Below are positions 8,195 through 16,475 of a DNA stretch of 38,485 bases, piece by piece. This DNA comes from Acidimicrobiaceae bacterium (GTDB lineage Bacteria > Actinomycetota > Acidimicrobiia > Acidimicrobiales > RAAP-2), in assembly GCA_003141095.1 (NCBI GenBank), contig PLKM01000025.1, positions 31,823 to 70,307 on the forward strand, in the 5' to 3' direction. The translations under genes were made by a program, and so were the position numbers. How positions within the stretch are numbered: the stretch's first letter is position 1; each line of letters begins with the position of its first letter. The notes beneath the pieces are model-generated. The model was not told the DNA's origin, searched no databases, and was given only the letters and a program-made list of their open reading frames with translations.

Positions 8195-9438
8195 TAGCGC
8201 CCCTGTCGTGGTCCGTGGGGCCGCTGAGGGACCGAGCCGGACCGTGTCAAAGTGCGATCTTCGAGTGATTTGCGAAAATTTGTGACGTGGTATTCACGGA
8301 TTTCGACGTCGCCCGCGCCACTCTTGTCGTGGGCGATGTTGTACAACAGGCCAACCGCAGCCAACTCCATGATCAGCGCGGTCCCACCGTAGGAGAAGAA
8401 GGGAAGGGGGATTCCCGTGACGGCCCACCCTCCGACCACCGAGGCGATGTTGATGACCGCCTCCACCATGATCCAGGTGGTAACGCCCACCACAATCAGT
8501 CGGTAGACGTCATTCGAGCACTGCTGGGCAATTCGCGTCGCCACGAAAAGAAACCAGATGAAGAGGCCAATCACCACGAGCGTGCCGACGAGCCCGAGCT
8601 CCTCGCCAATGATCGTGAAGATGAAGTCCGTGTGAGGGTTCGGCAAGAGTCCCCACTTCGAGCGGCTATTGCCGAGTCCCAGTCCGGATAACCCGCCCGC
8701 ACCGAGTGCGATTTTTGACTCGAGCAACTGGTAACCATTGCCCAAGAGGTCCCTACTTGGGTGAAGAAAAGAGAAGAAACGGGCCGCGGAGTACGGCTTG
8801 AGCTTCATGTAGACGAGGAACGCGATAACGCCGAGGACAGCGATACGAAACAGCAGTTTTCTCGAAAGGCCGCCAACGGCGAGCATTGCGAACGCAATCG
8901 CCAACACCACCGACGTCGTGCCAATGTCGGGCTCGATCACGATAAGACCCGCGCCCAGCCAGACGGGGACGGTCCAGACTGCCAGTTGCTTCCAGTTGCC
9001 GAGTTCATCGTGATGATGCTGGACCAGCCACGCAACGAATATCACCGTGACGAATTTGAAGATCTCCGAGGGCTGCAGGTAGATGACGTGCAGATTCAGC
9101 CAACGTTTCCCGCCGTTTGACGTCACACCGATGAGTTTCACCGCGACCAGTAAACCAAGACCACCGAGCACGAGCAGCGGGGCCTTGCGCACGAGTTGAT
9201 CCAGTCGAATACGCGCCACCACGTAGAGGGCGAAAATACCAAATCCCAGATAGATAACGTCGCGCAAGATAATGCTCAGCGCCGATCCACCGTTGGCCGC
9301 CGACTGGCCCTCGCTCGCGGTGGCAACGGCAATCGTGCCGAAGACGACGAGAAATGTGGTCACCAGTAGCAGCATGCGCCCGTTGAAGCCTCCGCGCGGG
9401 AGCGGTTGCAGGAGACCTCGTGAAGGCGACCTCGCCAC
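8194..9438 (-). CDS. ftsW: Septal peptidoglycan polymerase FtsW (SEDS family)
   Basis: This is a 414-residue polytopic membrane protein with about ten hydrophobic segments. SEDS proteins polymerise lipid II into glycan strands and act with their partner PBP, here ftsI. Family motifs include LQPSEIFKFV, IEPDIGTTSVV, the catalytic-loop region with LPNPHTDFIFTIIGEELGLVG, and the C-terminal GIPLPFFSYGGTALI. The C-terminus is a long basic cytoplasmic tail (about 45 residues, many Arg), as in actinobacterial FtsW. ATG 9438 directly abuts the mraY stop. In the standard cluster murD would separate mraY and ftsW; here nothing does. Confidence 0.95.
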   Translation of the reverse strand: MARSPSRGLLQPLPRGGFNGRMLLLVTTFLVVFGTIAVATASEGQSAANGGSALSIILRDVIYLGFGIFALYVVARIRLDQLVRKAPLLVLGGLGLLVAVKLIGVTSNGGKRWLNLHVIYLQPSEIFKFVTVIFVAWLVQHHHDELGNWKQLAVWTVPVWLGAGLIVIEPDIGTTSVVLAIAFAMLAVGGLSRKLLFRIAVLGVIAFLVYMKLKPYSAARFFSFLHPSRDLLGNGYQLLESKIALGAGGLSGLGLGNSRSKWGLLPNPHTDFIFTIIGEELGLVGTLVVIGLFIWFLFVATRIAQQCSNDVYRLIVVGVTTWIMVEAVINIASVVGGWAVTGIPLPFFSYGGTALIMELAAVGLLYNIAHDKSGAGDVEIREYHVTNFRKSLEDRTLTRSGSVPQRPHGPRQGR

Positions 9439-10473
9439 TTAGACGACCTTCCCGATCTTCAGAAAATCGCCGTAAAAAATACCGAGTCCGAGCATGGCGA
9501 GCAGTCCGGCCAGAATCCAGAATCGGATGATCACCGTAATTTCGGGCCAGCCTCGCAACTCAAAGTGATGATGGAACGGCGCCATTCGAAACACCCGCCG
9601 GCCAAAGATACGGAAACTCAAGACCTGCAGAATGACCGACGCGGTTTCGGCGACGAAGAGACCCCCAATGATGACGAGAAGAAGGTCCAGATTCATCAGC
9701 AAGCACAAGGCGCCCAGTCCCGTGCCGATCGCGAGCGAACCGGTATCACCCATCATGATCCGTGCGGGCGCCGCGTTCCACCAGAGAAAGCCGAGGCACG
9801 ATCCAACGAGCGCAACCGCAACGAGTCCCAGGTCGAGCGCCGAGTGAAGACGATAGATCGCGAAGTGGCGGAACTGCCAATAGCCAATGATCGACAGCAC
9901 CCCGAAGCAAAAGGTCGCCGAACCAGCGGCGAGTCCGTCGAGTCCGTCGGTCAGATTCACCGCGTTGGACGTGGCGACAATCACGAAGACGGCGAGCAGC
10001 ATCCAGCCCCCCGACGTCAGGTTCCAACCCGGCAGCGAAAAACGGGTGAAGGAAAGGTCGGTCGAAGTGTGAACCCAGTAGATCGAAAGCGCCGCAAACG
10101 CCGCGGCGATCACCAGTTGGCCGACGAACTTGCCGCGCTTGTTGAGCCCAAGGTTCCGGGCGTTGCGTATGGCGAGGTAGTCATCGAGGAATCCGAGCAC
10201 CCCCGACGCCACCATGACGCCGAGCGCCAGAAGACCACCACGGGTAAAACTGACCGACGTGCCCACGTGCCCCATGAGATAGCCCAAGACCGCGGCGAGC
10301 ACAATGATGACGCCGCCCATGGTCGGGGTGCCCGCCTTGGCGTGATGCGAGGATGGTCCCTCTTCTCGAATCTGCTGACCCAGCGAGCGCTCGCGTAGGA
10401 AGCAGATCCACACGGGCGTCACCAGCAGCGAGATCAAGAATCCGATGCCACCCGACTCCATCAAACTCAGCAT
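9439..10473 (-). CDS. mraY: Phospho-MurNAc-pentapeptide translocase MraY
   Basis: This is a 344-residue integral membrane enzyme that transfers phospho-MurNAc-pentapeptide from UDP to undecaprenyl phosphate, forming lipid I. It has about ten hydrophobic segments and the family's conserved polar loops: HHAKAGTPTMGGVIIV, GFLDDYLAIRNARNLGL with its Asp pair, NAVNLTDGLDGLAAG, MMGDTGSLAIGTGLG and MAPFHHHFELRGWPE. Catalytic Asp and His residues are all present. The ATG at 10473 has GAGGA upstream and lies 7 bases after murE; the usual intervening gene murF is absent. Confidence 0.97.
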   Translation of the reverse strand: MLSLMESGGIGFLISLLVTPVWICFLRERSLGQQIREEGPSSHHAKAGTPTMGGVIIVLAAVLGYLMGHVGTSVSFTRGGLLALGVMVASGVLGFLDDYLAIRNARNLGLNKRGKFVGQLVIAAAFAALSIYWVHTSTDLSFTRFSLPGWNLTSGGWMLLAVFVIVATSNAVNLTDGLDGLAAGSATFCFGVLSIIGYWQFRHFAIYRLHSALDLGLVAVALVGSCLGFLWWNAAPARIMMGDTGSLAIGTGLGALCLLMNLDLLLVIIGGLFVAETASVILQVLSFRIFGRRVFRMAPFHHHFELRGWPEITVIIRFWILAGLLAMLGLGIFYGDFLKIGKVV

Positions 10474-10480
10474 TGCGTCC

Positions 10481-11878
10481 TCACTTCAGCAGTTCTCTCG
10501 CGACAACTCGGTCATCAAACGGCACAACCACGTCACCAATGACCTGGGTTGTCTCGTGTCCCTTACCCGCCAACACCACCGCGTCACCAGGCTCGGCCAG
10601 CCGTATCGCCTCGGCGATGGCGCTACGGCGATCAACCATGCGAAGCACCCTCGCGTCGGCAACCGCTCCCTCGATGATGGCATCAATGATGGCATCGGGG
10701 GGCTCGGAACGCGGGTTATCCGAGGTCACGATGGTTATTTCAGAGTGAGCGGACGCGACTTCACCCATCTCTCGACGCTTCGCTCGGTCGCGGTCTCCCC
10801 CACAGCCGAAGACGGTGATGACCCGCCCGCCATCAATCAGGCGACGTACGTCACCCAACAGTCGACGAAGCCCCTCGGGGGTGTGAGCGTAATCAACGAT
10901 CACAACGAACCCGTGCGCGGCGATCAACTCGAAACGCCCGGGCACGCCCGACACGTCAGCCATCGACGTGGCGATTTCGGACTCATCCGCTCCTAGCGAA
11001 CGTAGTATCTCCATCGCCATCAACGAATTGTCGACGTTGTAGTCACCCACCAGAGGGGTGTTCACCAAGTGGCCGCGCCAAAAGAAGATGGTTCCCTGCA
11101 GCGACTCCTCGACATCCTTCGCGTCGCTTCGGTGAACTTTCGTCACCGGAAGCGACGACATGTCAGCCAAACGCAGACCGTACGGGTCGTCGCACCAGAT
11201 GACCGCTCGCTTCGCGTGTTCGGGGGTGAAGAGCTGAGCCTTGGCCGAGAAGTACTCCTCCATCGTTCGGTGATAATCGAGGTGATCATGGCCCAGATTC
11301 GTGAACGCCGTCACCGTGAAGCGAAGCCCCTCAACCCGATGCTGATCAAGTGCGTGACTCGAGACCTCGAGGGCGACCACCGAACGGGAACGCTGGGCAT
11401 CAAACCCGGTGGCGATATGGGCGAGCGTACGAAAGAGCTCCGGCGAATCGGGCGTCGTACGTTCGTTGGTCAGAGTGCCGATGCTCGCCCCGTTCCACCC
11501 CAGCGCTCGAGCCAGCGAACTCACCAGCGATGTCACGCTGGTCTTGCCGTTAGTGCCGGTAACGCCAATGAGATCGAGCTCATCCTCAGGACAGCCCACA
11601 ATGAGCGAACTCGCGTGGGCCAAGAGGGCGTGAAGTTGGGACTCCGCGACGACGATGACCGGTATGACCGCGCCGAGCGGCTGGCTCGACACCGCGGCGA
11701 GCGCTCCATGACGCGCCGCGTCGTCCACGAACGTGGCTCCGTGCGCGTGCACTCCCGGCATCGCAAAAAATAGCGTGCCGGGAACGCATCGTCGAGAGTC
11801 GATGTCTACGTGCGTCACCTCGATGCTGCTGGTCGCCACATCGAGAGAAACGCTGTCAAGCACGTCGCCAAGTTGCAT
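10481..11878 (-). CDS. murE: UDP-MurNAc-tripeptide synthetase MurE (diaminopimelate-adding type)
   Basis: This is a 465-residue Mur ligase that adds the third residue to UDP-MurNAc-L-Ala-D-Glu. The P-loop is GVTGTNGKTSVTSL (residues 105-118). The substrate motif DNPR at residues 387-390 is that of meso-diaminopimelate-specific enzymes, so the wall is predicted to be DAP type. Other motifs are VALEVSSHALDQHR, FTNLGHDHLDYH (the carbamylated-Lys site follows in YFSAKAQLF), VDYAHTPEGLRRLL and VFGCGGDRDRAKR. The ATG overlaps the ftsI stop (TAATG). Length and motifs match an ordinary MurE, so there is no sign of a MurE-MurF fusion that would explain the missing murF. Confidence 0.97.
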   Translation of the reverse strand: MQLGDVLDSVSLDVATSSIEVTHVDIDSRRCVPGTLFFAMPGVHAHGATFVDDAARHGALAAVSSQPLGAVIPVIVVAESQLHALLAHASSLIVGCPEDELDLIGVTGTNGKTSVTSLVSSLARALGWNGASIGTLTNERTTPDSPELFRTLAHIATGFDAQRSRSVVALEVSSHALDQHRVEGLRFTVTAFTNLGHDHLDYHRTMEEYFSAKAQLFTPEHAKRAVIWCDDPYGLRLADMSSLPVTKVHRSDAKDVEESLQGTIFFWRGHLVNTPLVGDYNVDNSLMAMEILRSLGADESEIATSMADVSGVPGRFELIAAHGFVVIVDYAHTPEGLRRLLGDVRRLIDGGRVITVFGCGGDRDRAKRREMGEVASAHSEITIVTSDNPRSEPPDAIIDAIIEGAVADARVLRMVDRRSAIAEAIRLAEPGDAVVLAGKGHETTQVIGDVVVPFDDRVVARELLK

Positions 11879-13719
11879 TACGTCACGTCCGATCCAATAC
11901 TTGCGCCCGTACCCTTGAGGGGCTTCACCATCGTCCCATTTGAAGGGATGCCATAGTGGTGAAGGGCGTACGACATCACTTGCTGAAACACTGGCGCCGC
12001 GACCGAACCGCCAAAGATGGTGGTCTGTGGCCGTTCAACGACAACGATCATGGACAGGACCGGGTCATTCGCTGGAGCAAATCCCACGAAACTGGCGTTG
12101 TAGTCACCAGTCAAGAGAGAGTCTCGACCGGGGTACGGCATCGACGCGGTGCCGGTCTTTCCCGCCACGCTATAGCCGGGAATAATCGCGTTGGTGCCGG
12201 TGCCTTCGAGCACGACCTGCTGGAGCATCTTGTTCATCGTCGCCGCCACAGCGGGGCTGAGCGCTTCGCGCTTGACGCTGGGCGGCGCGGCCTTGACCGA
12301 ACCGTTCGCGTAGACGTAGCCACGAACCAATTTTGGTTCAACGAAAACCCCACCGTTGGCAATCGCGTTGTAGGCGTCGAGCACTTGAATCGGCGGAATG
12401 GCATCCACCTGGCCAATTGGAAGCGCCACCTGGTCGCTGCCGTACCAGTTCGCGGCGCTCACGAGCAGACCCGGCGTTTCACCAGGAAAACTAATGGATG
12501 TCATTTGGCCAAATCCCAATCGCTCAACTTGCGCCAAGAGTCCCGCCTCTCCCACCAGCTTGCCGATCTCGTAGGTACCGATGTTGGACGACTGCGCCAG
12601 CACCTCGGTGGCCGTCAGGTGCTCGAGACCGTGATTCTCAGCATCGTGAAAGTAGCGCCCGCCCACCTCCACCGAATTCGGAACGGGAAACACCGAGGTT
12701 GGAGTGATGAGCCCCGCCTGCAGCGCGGCGGAAAAGGTCACAACCTTGAAGACCGAACCTGGTTCGTAGGCCTGACTAAAGGCCAGATTATTGATCGTTT
12801 CATCAATGCCCGACACACCTACCGGAGTACCCCACGACGGGATCGGACCCAGGACACCCGCCGAGGTCTTGGTGTTGACGAGCGACGCGTCCGCGAGAAT
12901 TTCGCCCGTCTTCACGTCCATGACCACGGCGACACCCGTCAGACCACCCACGGCCTTCAACTGCGTCGCGAGCGCTCGTTCGGTGACGAACTGAAGCGAA
13001 GAGTCGATCGTGAGCTCAAGGCCGACCCCGGGGGTGGCCTTTCGGACGATCGTTGAGTGCGAGCTTGGAAGATTCACGCCCGATGAGGAGACGAACTCAC
13101 GGGTGATGCCGTTCTGTCCAGCCAACTGCGTCTGATACTCGTATTCGAGACCAGAGCTTCCCGCACCCGACGAGTTCGTCCCGCCTAGGAGCGATTCGGC
13201 CAACGTTCCGTTGGGATAACTTCGCACCGACGAGTCCTCAACAACTATGCCGGGGAACGCCGCGCTCGAGAGGGTTCGCCCATCATCCAAATCCAGTTTG
13301 TTGTTGACAATCACGTAGCCGTTCTTCTGCGAAAGTAACGCTGTGAGCCTCTTGACCGGGACCTTGACGAGTGGCGACATCGCCTCGGCTTCGCGCACGG
13401 GACGGGTGATCTGGAAATCATCAGCGATCACCAACGAGGTCGGACGCGAGATGGCAAGTATCTGACCATGACGATCGTATATGCCTGCACGCAGCGCAGT
13501 CGTCGTCAAGTTTTTTCGGACTTGCGCCACCGAGAGCTTCTCGTAATGAGCGTGGTCGAGAATCTGCAGTTGGAAGAGACGCAACGCCAGGAGCAAGAAA
13601 AGCAAGATGAAGGAGGCTCGCAATATTTTGAGTCGACGCGCCGATCTTGATCGATTACGACGTACGGGCTTGCGCGCTGCGCTGGTTCGTGAATGCGTTG
13701 AGGTGTTATGCGCGCTCAC
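11878..13719 (-). CDS. ftsI: Septal penicillin-binding protein 3-type transpeptidase FtsI/PbpB
   Basis: This is a 613-residue class B PBP that cross-links septal peptidoglycan with FtsW. It has a basic cytoplasmic tail, one membrane anchor at about 31-52 (LKILRASFILLFLLLALRLFQ), a dimerisation/pedestal domain, and the transpeptidase domain with all three active-site motifs: SVFK (Ser322, Lys325), SSN (377-379) and KTGT (521-524). No PASTA domains follow. The GTG start overlaps the ftsL-like stop as GTGA. The RAGIYDRHGQILA box is the usual class B N-terminal motif. It is the predicted beta-lactam target of the septum. Confidence 0.96.
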   Translation of the reverse strand: MSAHNTSTHSRTSAARKPVRRNRSRSARRLKILRASFILLFLLLALRLFQLQILDHAHYEKLSVAQVRKNLTTTALRAGIYDRHGQILAISRPTSLVIADDFQITRPVREAEAMSPLVKVPVKRLTALLSQKNGYVIVNNKLDLDDGRTLSSAAFPGIVVEDSSVRSYPNGTLAESLLGGTNSSGAGSSGLEYEYQTQLAGQNGITREFVSSSGVNLPSSHSTIVRKATPGVGLELTIDSSLQFVTERALATQLKAVGGLTGVAVVMDVKTGEILADASLVNTKTSAGVLGPIPSWGTPVGVSGIDETINNLAFSQAYEPGSVFKVVTFSAALQAGLITPTSVFPVPNSVEVGGRYFHDAENHGLEHLTATEVLAQSSNIGTYEIGKLVGEAGLLAQVERLGFGQMTSISFPGETPGLLVSAANWYGSDQVALPIGQVDAIPPIQVLDAYNAIANGGVFVEPKLVRGYVYANGSVKAAPPSVKREALSPAVAATMNKMLQQVVLEGTGTNAIIPGYSVAGKTGTASMPYPGRDSLLTGDYNASFVGFAPANDPVLSMIVVVERPQTTIFGGSVAAPVFQQVMSYALHHYGIPSNGTMVKPLKGTGASIGSDVT

Positions 13720-14171
13720 CGAATCGTCCTTGATGTGACCGGTGCATAACCCGAGAACTTCGGTAGCGGCAGGATCGCATCAAGCGACGTAGACGGAACT
13801 TGCGTCACTGAAACGGGGTCAACCAAGTGAAGGGCGCCGGCCTTAGAGGCGATTTGGCTCGGCGCTGACAAGTTGGTCAACGTGCCAACTTGCACGGCGT
13901 AGGTTGATTGATCCTGTAACAACTGACTCTGCATCTGATGAATCTCGATTTGGCGGTTGGCGACGAACATGCTGCCCGCAATCGAAAACACCAAGGCGAA
14001 GACAATGATGGTGGCCGACTTACGTGCCGACGACGCTCCTCGCCAGAGCGACGTAACGGCCCGTCGACGTGGTGCGCTTTGCTGGTGCGCCGGACGACGG
14101 GTTGCCGGACGCGTCGCAGGGCGGACCGGACGACGGGTATCCACCCGACGGGGGAAGCTAATGACACTCAC
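13716..14171 (-). CDS. ftsL: FtsL-like divisome protein
   Basis: This is a 151-residue bitopic protein at the ftsL position between rsmH and ftsI. The N-terminal 50 residues are cytoplasmic, very rich in Arg, Pro and Thr. One membrane helix lies at about 52-71 (ATIIVFALVFSIAGSMFVA), followed by a short leucine/glutamine coiled-coil stretch (RQIEIHQMQSQLLQDQSTYAVQVGTL) and a small C-terminal region. This layout is that of FtsL/DivIC-type proteins, which link FtsQ to FtsW-FtsI. Sequence identity in this family is always low, so the name rests on topology and position. Start GTG 14171 overlaps the rsmH stop (GTGA); the stop overlaps ftsI the same way. Confidence 0.8.
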   Translation of the reverse strand: MSVISFPRRVDTRRPVRPATRPATRRPAHQQSAPRRRAVTSLWRGASSARKSATIIVFALVFSIAGSMFVANRQIEIHQMQSQLLQDQSTYAVQVGTLTNLSAPSQIASKAGALHLVDPVSVTQVPSTSLDAILPLPKFSGYAPVTSRTIR

Positions 14172-15109
14172 AAGATCACCTTGCGAGCGATGCGCAGCCG
14201 CGCTGAGCGGGCGCGTGGATTCTGCTCGATCTCTCCGGCGCTCGCCAACCGTGCGCTGGCCTTAAATACGGTGACGCGAGATACGGCGCCACAGACGCAC
14301 CCCAATTCGACAGGGCATTTGCAGCCTCCGGTGGCCGCTTCGTGAAGAACTGATTTGACGACGCGATCCTCACCCGAGTGATAGGAAATGACCGCCAGGA
14401 TGCCGCCAACCGCGAGCACGTCCAGCGCCGCATCGAGACCGTCAGATAACTGCTGCTCTTCGCCATTCACCGCGATGCGCAGTGCCTGAAAAACCCGAGT
14501 CGCGACGTGGCCCCGTCGACGAGCCGCCATGGGAACCGCGCGTTCCACAGCTTCAGTGAGCTCGTTCGTGCTCTGCGGTTGACGCTCAAGTACCGATTTC
14601 GCAATGGCTCCAGCGAAGCGGTGCTCTCCATTGGCTCGCAGTAATCGAACGAACTCATGCTGATCGACATGGCTCAAGAACTCCGCCGCGGTTTCACCCT
14701 TCGTTGGGTCCATTCGCATATCAAGTGGGGCGTCCGCTCGGAATGAAAAACCTCGGCTCGACTCATCGAGTTGATGAGATGAGACGCCAAGGTCCATCAG
14801 GATCCCAACGACGTCATCGCCTCGGAGAAACTCGGAATTTGCTAAGACGACTCCCTCGAGATCGCTGAAAGTGGCGTCAACAATTCGAACTCGAGGCGAG
14901 AACTCCGCGAGCCGTCGGCTCGAAGCGTCGCGAGCATCGGGGTCACGATCAATGCCAAGAACGCGAAGCTGGGGGGCGTTCGCCAGAATTGCGGCTGCGT
15001 GCCCTCCCCCACCCAACGTGGCGTCAACAAGCACCCCAGCCGGCAGGCTGGCGAACAACTCGACTATTTCGAGCTCGAGTACTGGTTGGTGGTAGTTGTC
15101 CTGGGCCAT
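14168..15109 (-). CDS. rsmH: 16S rRNA (cytosine-1402-N4) methyltransferase RsmH
   Basis: This is a 313-residue SAM-dependent methyltransferase (formerly MraW) that N4-methylates C1402 of 16S rRNA. Motifs are HQPVLELE at the N-terminus, the SAM loop VDATLGGGGHAAAIL, GIDRDPDA, GILMDLGVSSHQLDESSRGFSF, the DMRMD box, and near the end VISYHSGEDRVVK and ARSARLRIARK. ATG 15109 is preferred because AAAGG lies six bases upstream and conserved sequence begins right after it. The frame stays open to a GTG at 15226 that shares a base with the mraZ stop (TAGTG), which would add 39 residues without recognisable similarity; this longer form cannot be excluded. Confidence 0.95.
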   Translation of the reverse strand: MAQDNYHQPVLELEIVELFASLPAGVLVDATLGGGGHAAAILANAPQLRVLGIDRDPDARDASSRRLAEFSPRVRIVDATFSDLEGVVLANSEFLRGDDVVGILMDLGVSSHQLDESSRGFSFRADAPLDMRMDPTKGETAAEFLSHVDQHEFVRLLRANGEHRFAGAIAKSVLERQPQSTNELTEAVERAVPMAARRRGHVATRVFQALRIAVNGEEQQLSDGLDAALDVLAVGGILAVISYHSGEDRVVKSVLHEAATGGCKCPVELGCVCGAVSRVTVFKASARLASAGEIEQNPRARSARLRIARKVIL

Positions 15110-15225
15110 CTGCAGCCTTTCAATCGTGTCGACGGAAGAGGGTGCGGAGGAGGAACCTCGATCCGTCTTCACGATTGCCAGGCTGCGCATGGTCCGCGGC
15201 CGATAGTTCTGATGAACTCCTGTCA

Positions 15226-15645
15226 CTAGTTACTGCCTTGTTTAAAGATCTCCTCAGCGGAGTTGACCTGCTCGGCGTAGTTCGCCGGGTGCCAGAGCTC
15301 GATGTGGTCGAGCATTCCGACAATCAAGACGTCGCCGACCAGCTGGCCGTAGTCACGAATTGCAGTGGGAAGCGCGAATCGACCTTGCTTGTCGAATTCG
15401 ACGTCGGATGAGTTAGCGGCCCAGTAACGAGCCTGCTTACGACCCTGCGAGCCACCGCTTCGACTCTCGGCGAGGTATTCATCGGATTGACGCGCAAACT
15501 CGCCCGGCGTCCACAACGCAACGCAGCCTTCGGTATTGGGGCTGAGATGACCACCACGCTCGAATTCGACTCGAAACTTCGCGGGCAGGATGAGTCGACC
15601 CTTGGCATCCAGCGAATGCTGAAACTGACCAACGAACCCGAGCAT
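15226..15645 (-). CDS. mraZ: Transcriptional regulator MraZ
   Basis: This is a 139-residue MraZ, an AbrB-like double-fold DNA-binding protein that forms rings and regulates the dcw operon from its own promoter. The two SpoVT/AbrB repeats are visible: FQHSLDAKGRLILPAKFR near the N-terminus and VEFDKQGRFALPTAIRDY in the second half (DxxGRxxLP core in both). ATG 15645 has AAGGGA six bases upstream; the in-frame start at 15672 lies inside the predicted operator and is unlikely. It is the first gene of the dcw cluster, so its promoter and operator lie in 15646-15812. Confidence 0.96.
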   Translation of the reverse strand: MLGFVGQFQHSLDAKGRLILPAKFRVEFERGGHLSPNTEGCVALWTPGEFARQSDEYLAESRSGGSQGRKQARYWAANSSDVEFDKQGRFALPTAIRDYGQLVGDVLIVGMLDHIELWHPANYAEQVNSAEEIFKQGSN

Positions 15646-15668
15646 CAACTGTCCCTTCAGTGGGTTCA

Positions 15669-15732
15669 CCACTTTCCCCCACTTCGTGACACATTACACC
15701 ACTAGCCCCCACCTCTCTCCAAATTGACCCAC
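15669..15732 (-). promoter_or_regulatory. Candidate MraZ operator: 10-bp-phased GTGG array
   Basis: On the minus strand GTGG occurs exactly at 15732-15729, 15712-15709, 15702-15699, 15682-15679 and 15672-15669. The two positions that would complete a strict 10-bp ladder hold one-mismatch copies: TTGG at 15722-15719 and GTGT at 15692-15689. This gives seven sites on one face of the helix, ending 24 bases before the mraZ ATG. Known MraZ operators are three or more direct TGGG or AAAGTG-type repeats with a period near 10 bp upstream of mraZ. The array also covers the likely promoter region; TAATGT at 15697-15692 is a possible -10, without a good -35. Spacing is seen directly; binding by MraZ is inferred. 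Confidence 0.75.
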
Positions 15733-15812
15733 TCTGGGCCCTTTTTTGGCAACTTTTTGTGAATGGACGCGACCGGTCCAGAACGAGAAAGGTGAATCGG
15801 CGAGTAGGGCGT

Positions 15813-16475
15813 CTAGGCCGTGAGCAAGAACTGGCGAATCACCCAGGGGCCGCTCTCTGCGCCCAGGGTGGCCACGAGGGCCTCGGGATCGGTGATTCCC
15901 AACGAGGAAACCACGTGATGATCAAGGGATTCGAGAATACCGTCGGGCACATCTCGAAGGAAGTTCACCAGCTCGCCACTCCCGTGAGCATGAATCACCG
16001 TCGAGAGAAAGATTCCTTCTCGAACACGCCATTGGGTTACGCCCACGGCCTTTCGATCATCAACAAATACCTCGCCGGGTCCACGCCCCGCAAAGCAAAT
16101 CACCCGGTAGCCGACGTCACCGACGAGAGCACCCTCATGGACCGTAATGACGCCAGGCACGGTGGTGCCTAGGGCGTCTCGCCACCAAAAGCCAGCGCGG
16201 GTGGAACTCACGTGCACGTCACCCGACCAACGCGAATCATCAGCCGGTATCCACCAGTCAATCCAAAGGTCGTCGGGCTGGAGAAGCACGAGGCCACCTC
16301 CCCCGCGACGGCGTCGCAGTGGTATTGAGCCGAGCCGTTCGGAATCCACGACGTCCAGAGGTTGGCTGCCCCCAAGAATCAAGGTCGGCTGACTCGGGCG
16401 AACGATAAACATCGTCGGTTCGTCGAGTCGCCTTAGAACGTCATAGTCGTAGAGTTCCTCGATTTCGTCGCTCAC
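15813..16475 (-). CDS. Lipoate-protein ligase A-like (BPL/LPL fold) protein
   Basis: This is a 220-residue protein of the biotin/lipoate protein ligase superfamily. The lipoyl-AMP binding motif RRRRGGGGLVLLQPDDLW corresponds to the family's RRxxGGGxV(h)xxxxL, and the catalytic lysine motif is DDRKAVGVTQWRVREGIFLS (Lys in RKxxG). A histidine-containing VIHAHG follows, and a short C-terminal segment with no accessory domain. Members attach lipoate or octanoate to 2-oxoacid dehydrogenase E2 subunits or GcvH; the acyl group and target here are unknown. Start GTG 16475 overlaps the HNH gene stop (GTGA). It is the last gene of a five-gene operon and ends before the mraZ control region. Confidence 0.8.
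   Translation of the reverse strand: MSDEIEELYDYDVLRRLDEPTMFIVRPSQPTLILGGSQPLDVVDSERLGSIPLRRRRGGGGLVLLQPDDLWIDWWIPADDSRWSGDVHVSSTRAGFWWRDALGTTVPGVITVHEGALVGDVGYRVICFAGRGPGEVFVDDRKAVGVTQWRVREGIFLSTVIHAHGSGELVNFLRDVPDGILESLDHHVVSSLGITDPEALVATLGAESGPWVIRQFLLTA

Noticed and set aside
9565..10398. A 277-codon open frame antisense to mraY
   Set aside because: It is very rich in charged residues (Asp, Glu, Arg, His), as expected from the complement of a hydrophobic membrane gene.
11956..13056. A 366-codon open frame on the plus strand across ftsI
   Set aside because: It is antisense to a complete ftsI with all active-site motifs and has no family similarity; it arises from the codon bias of the real gene.
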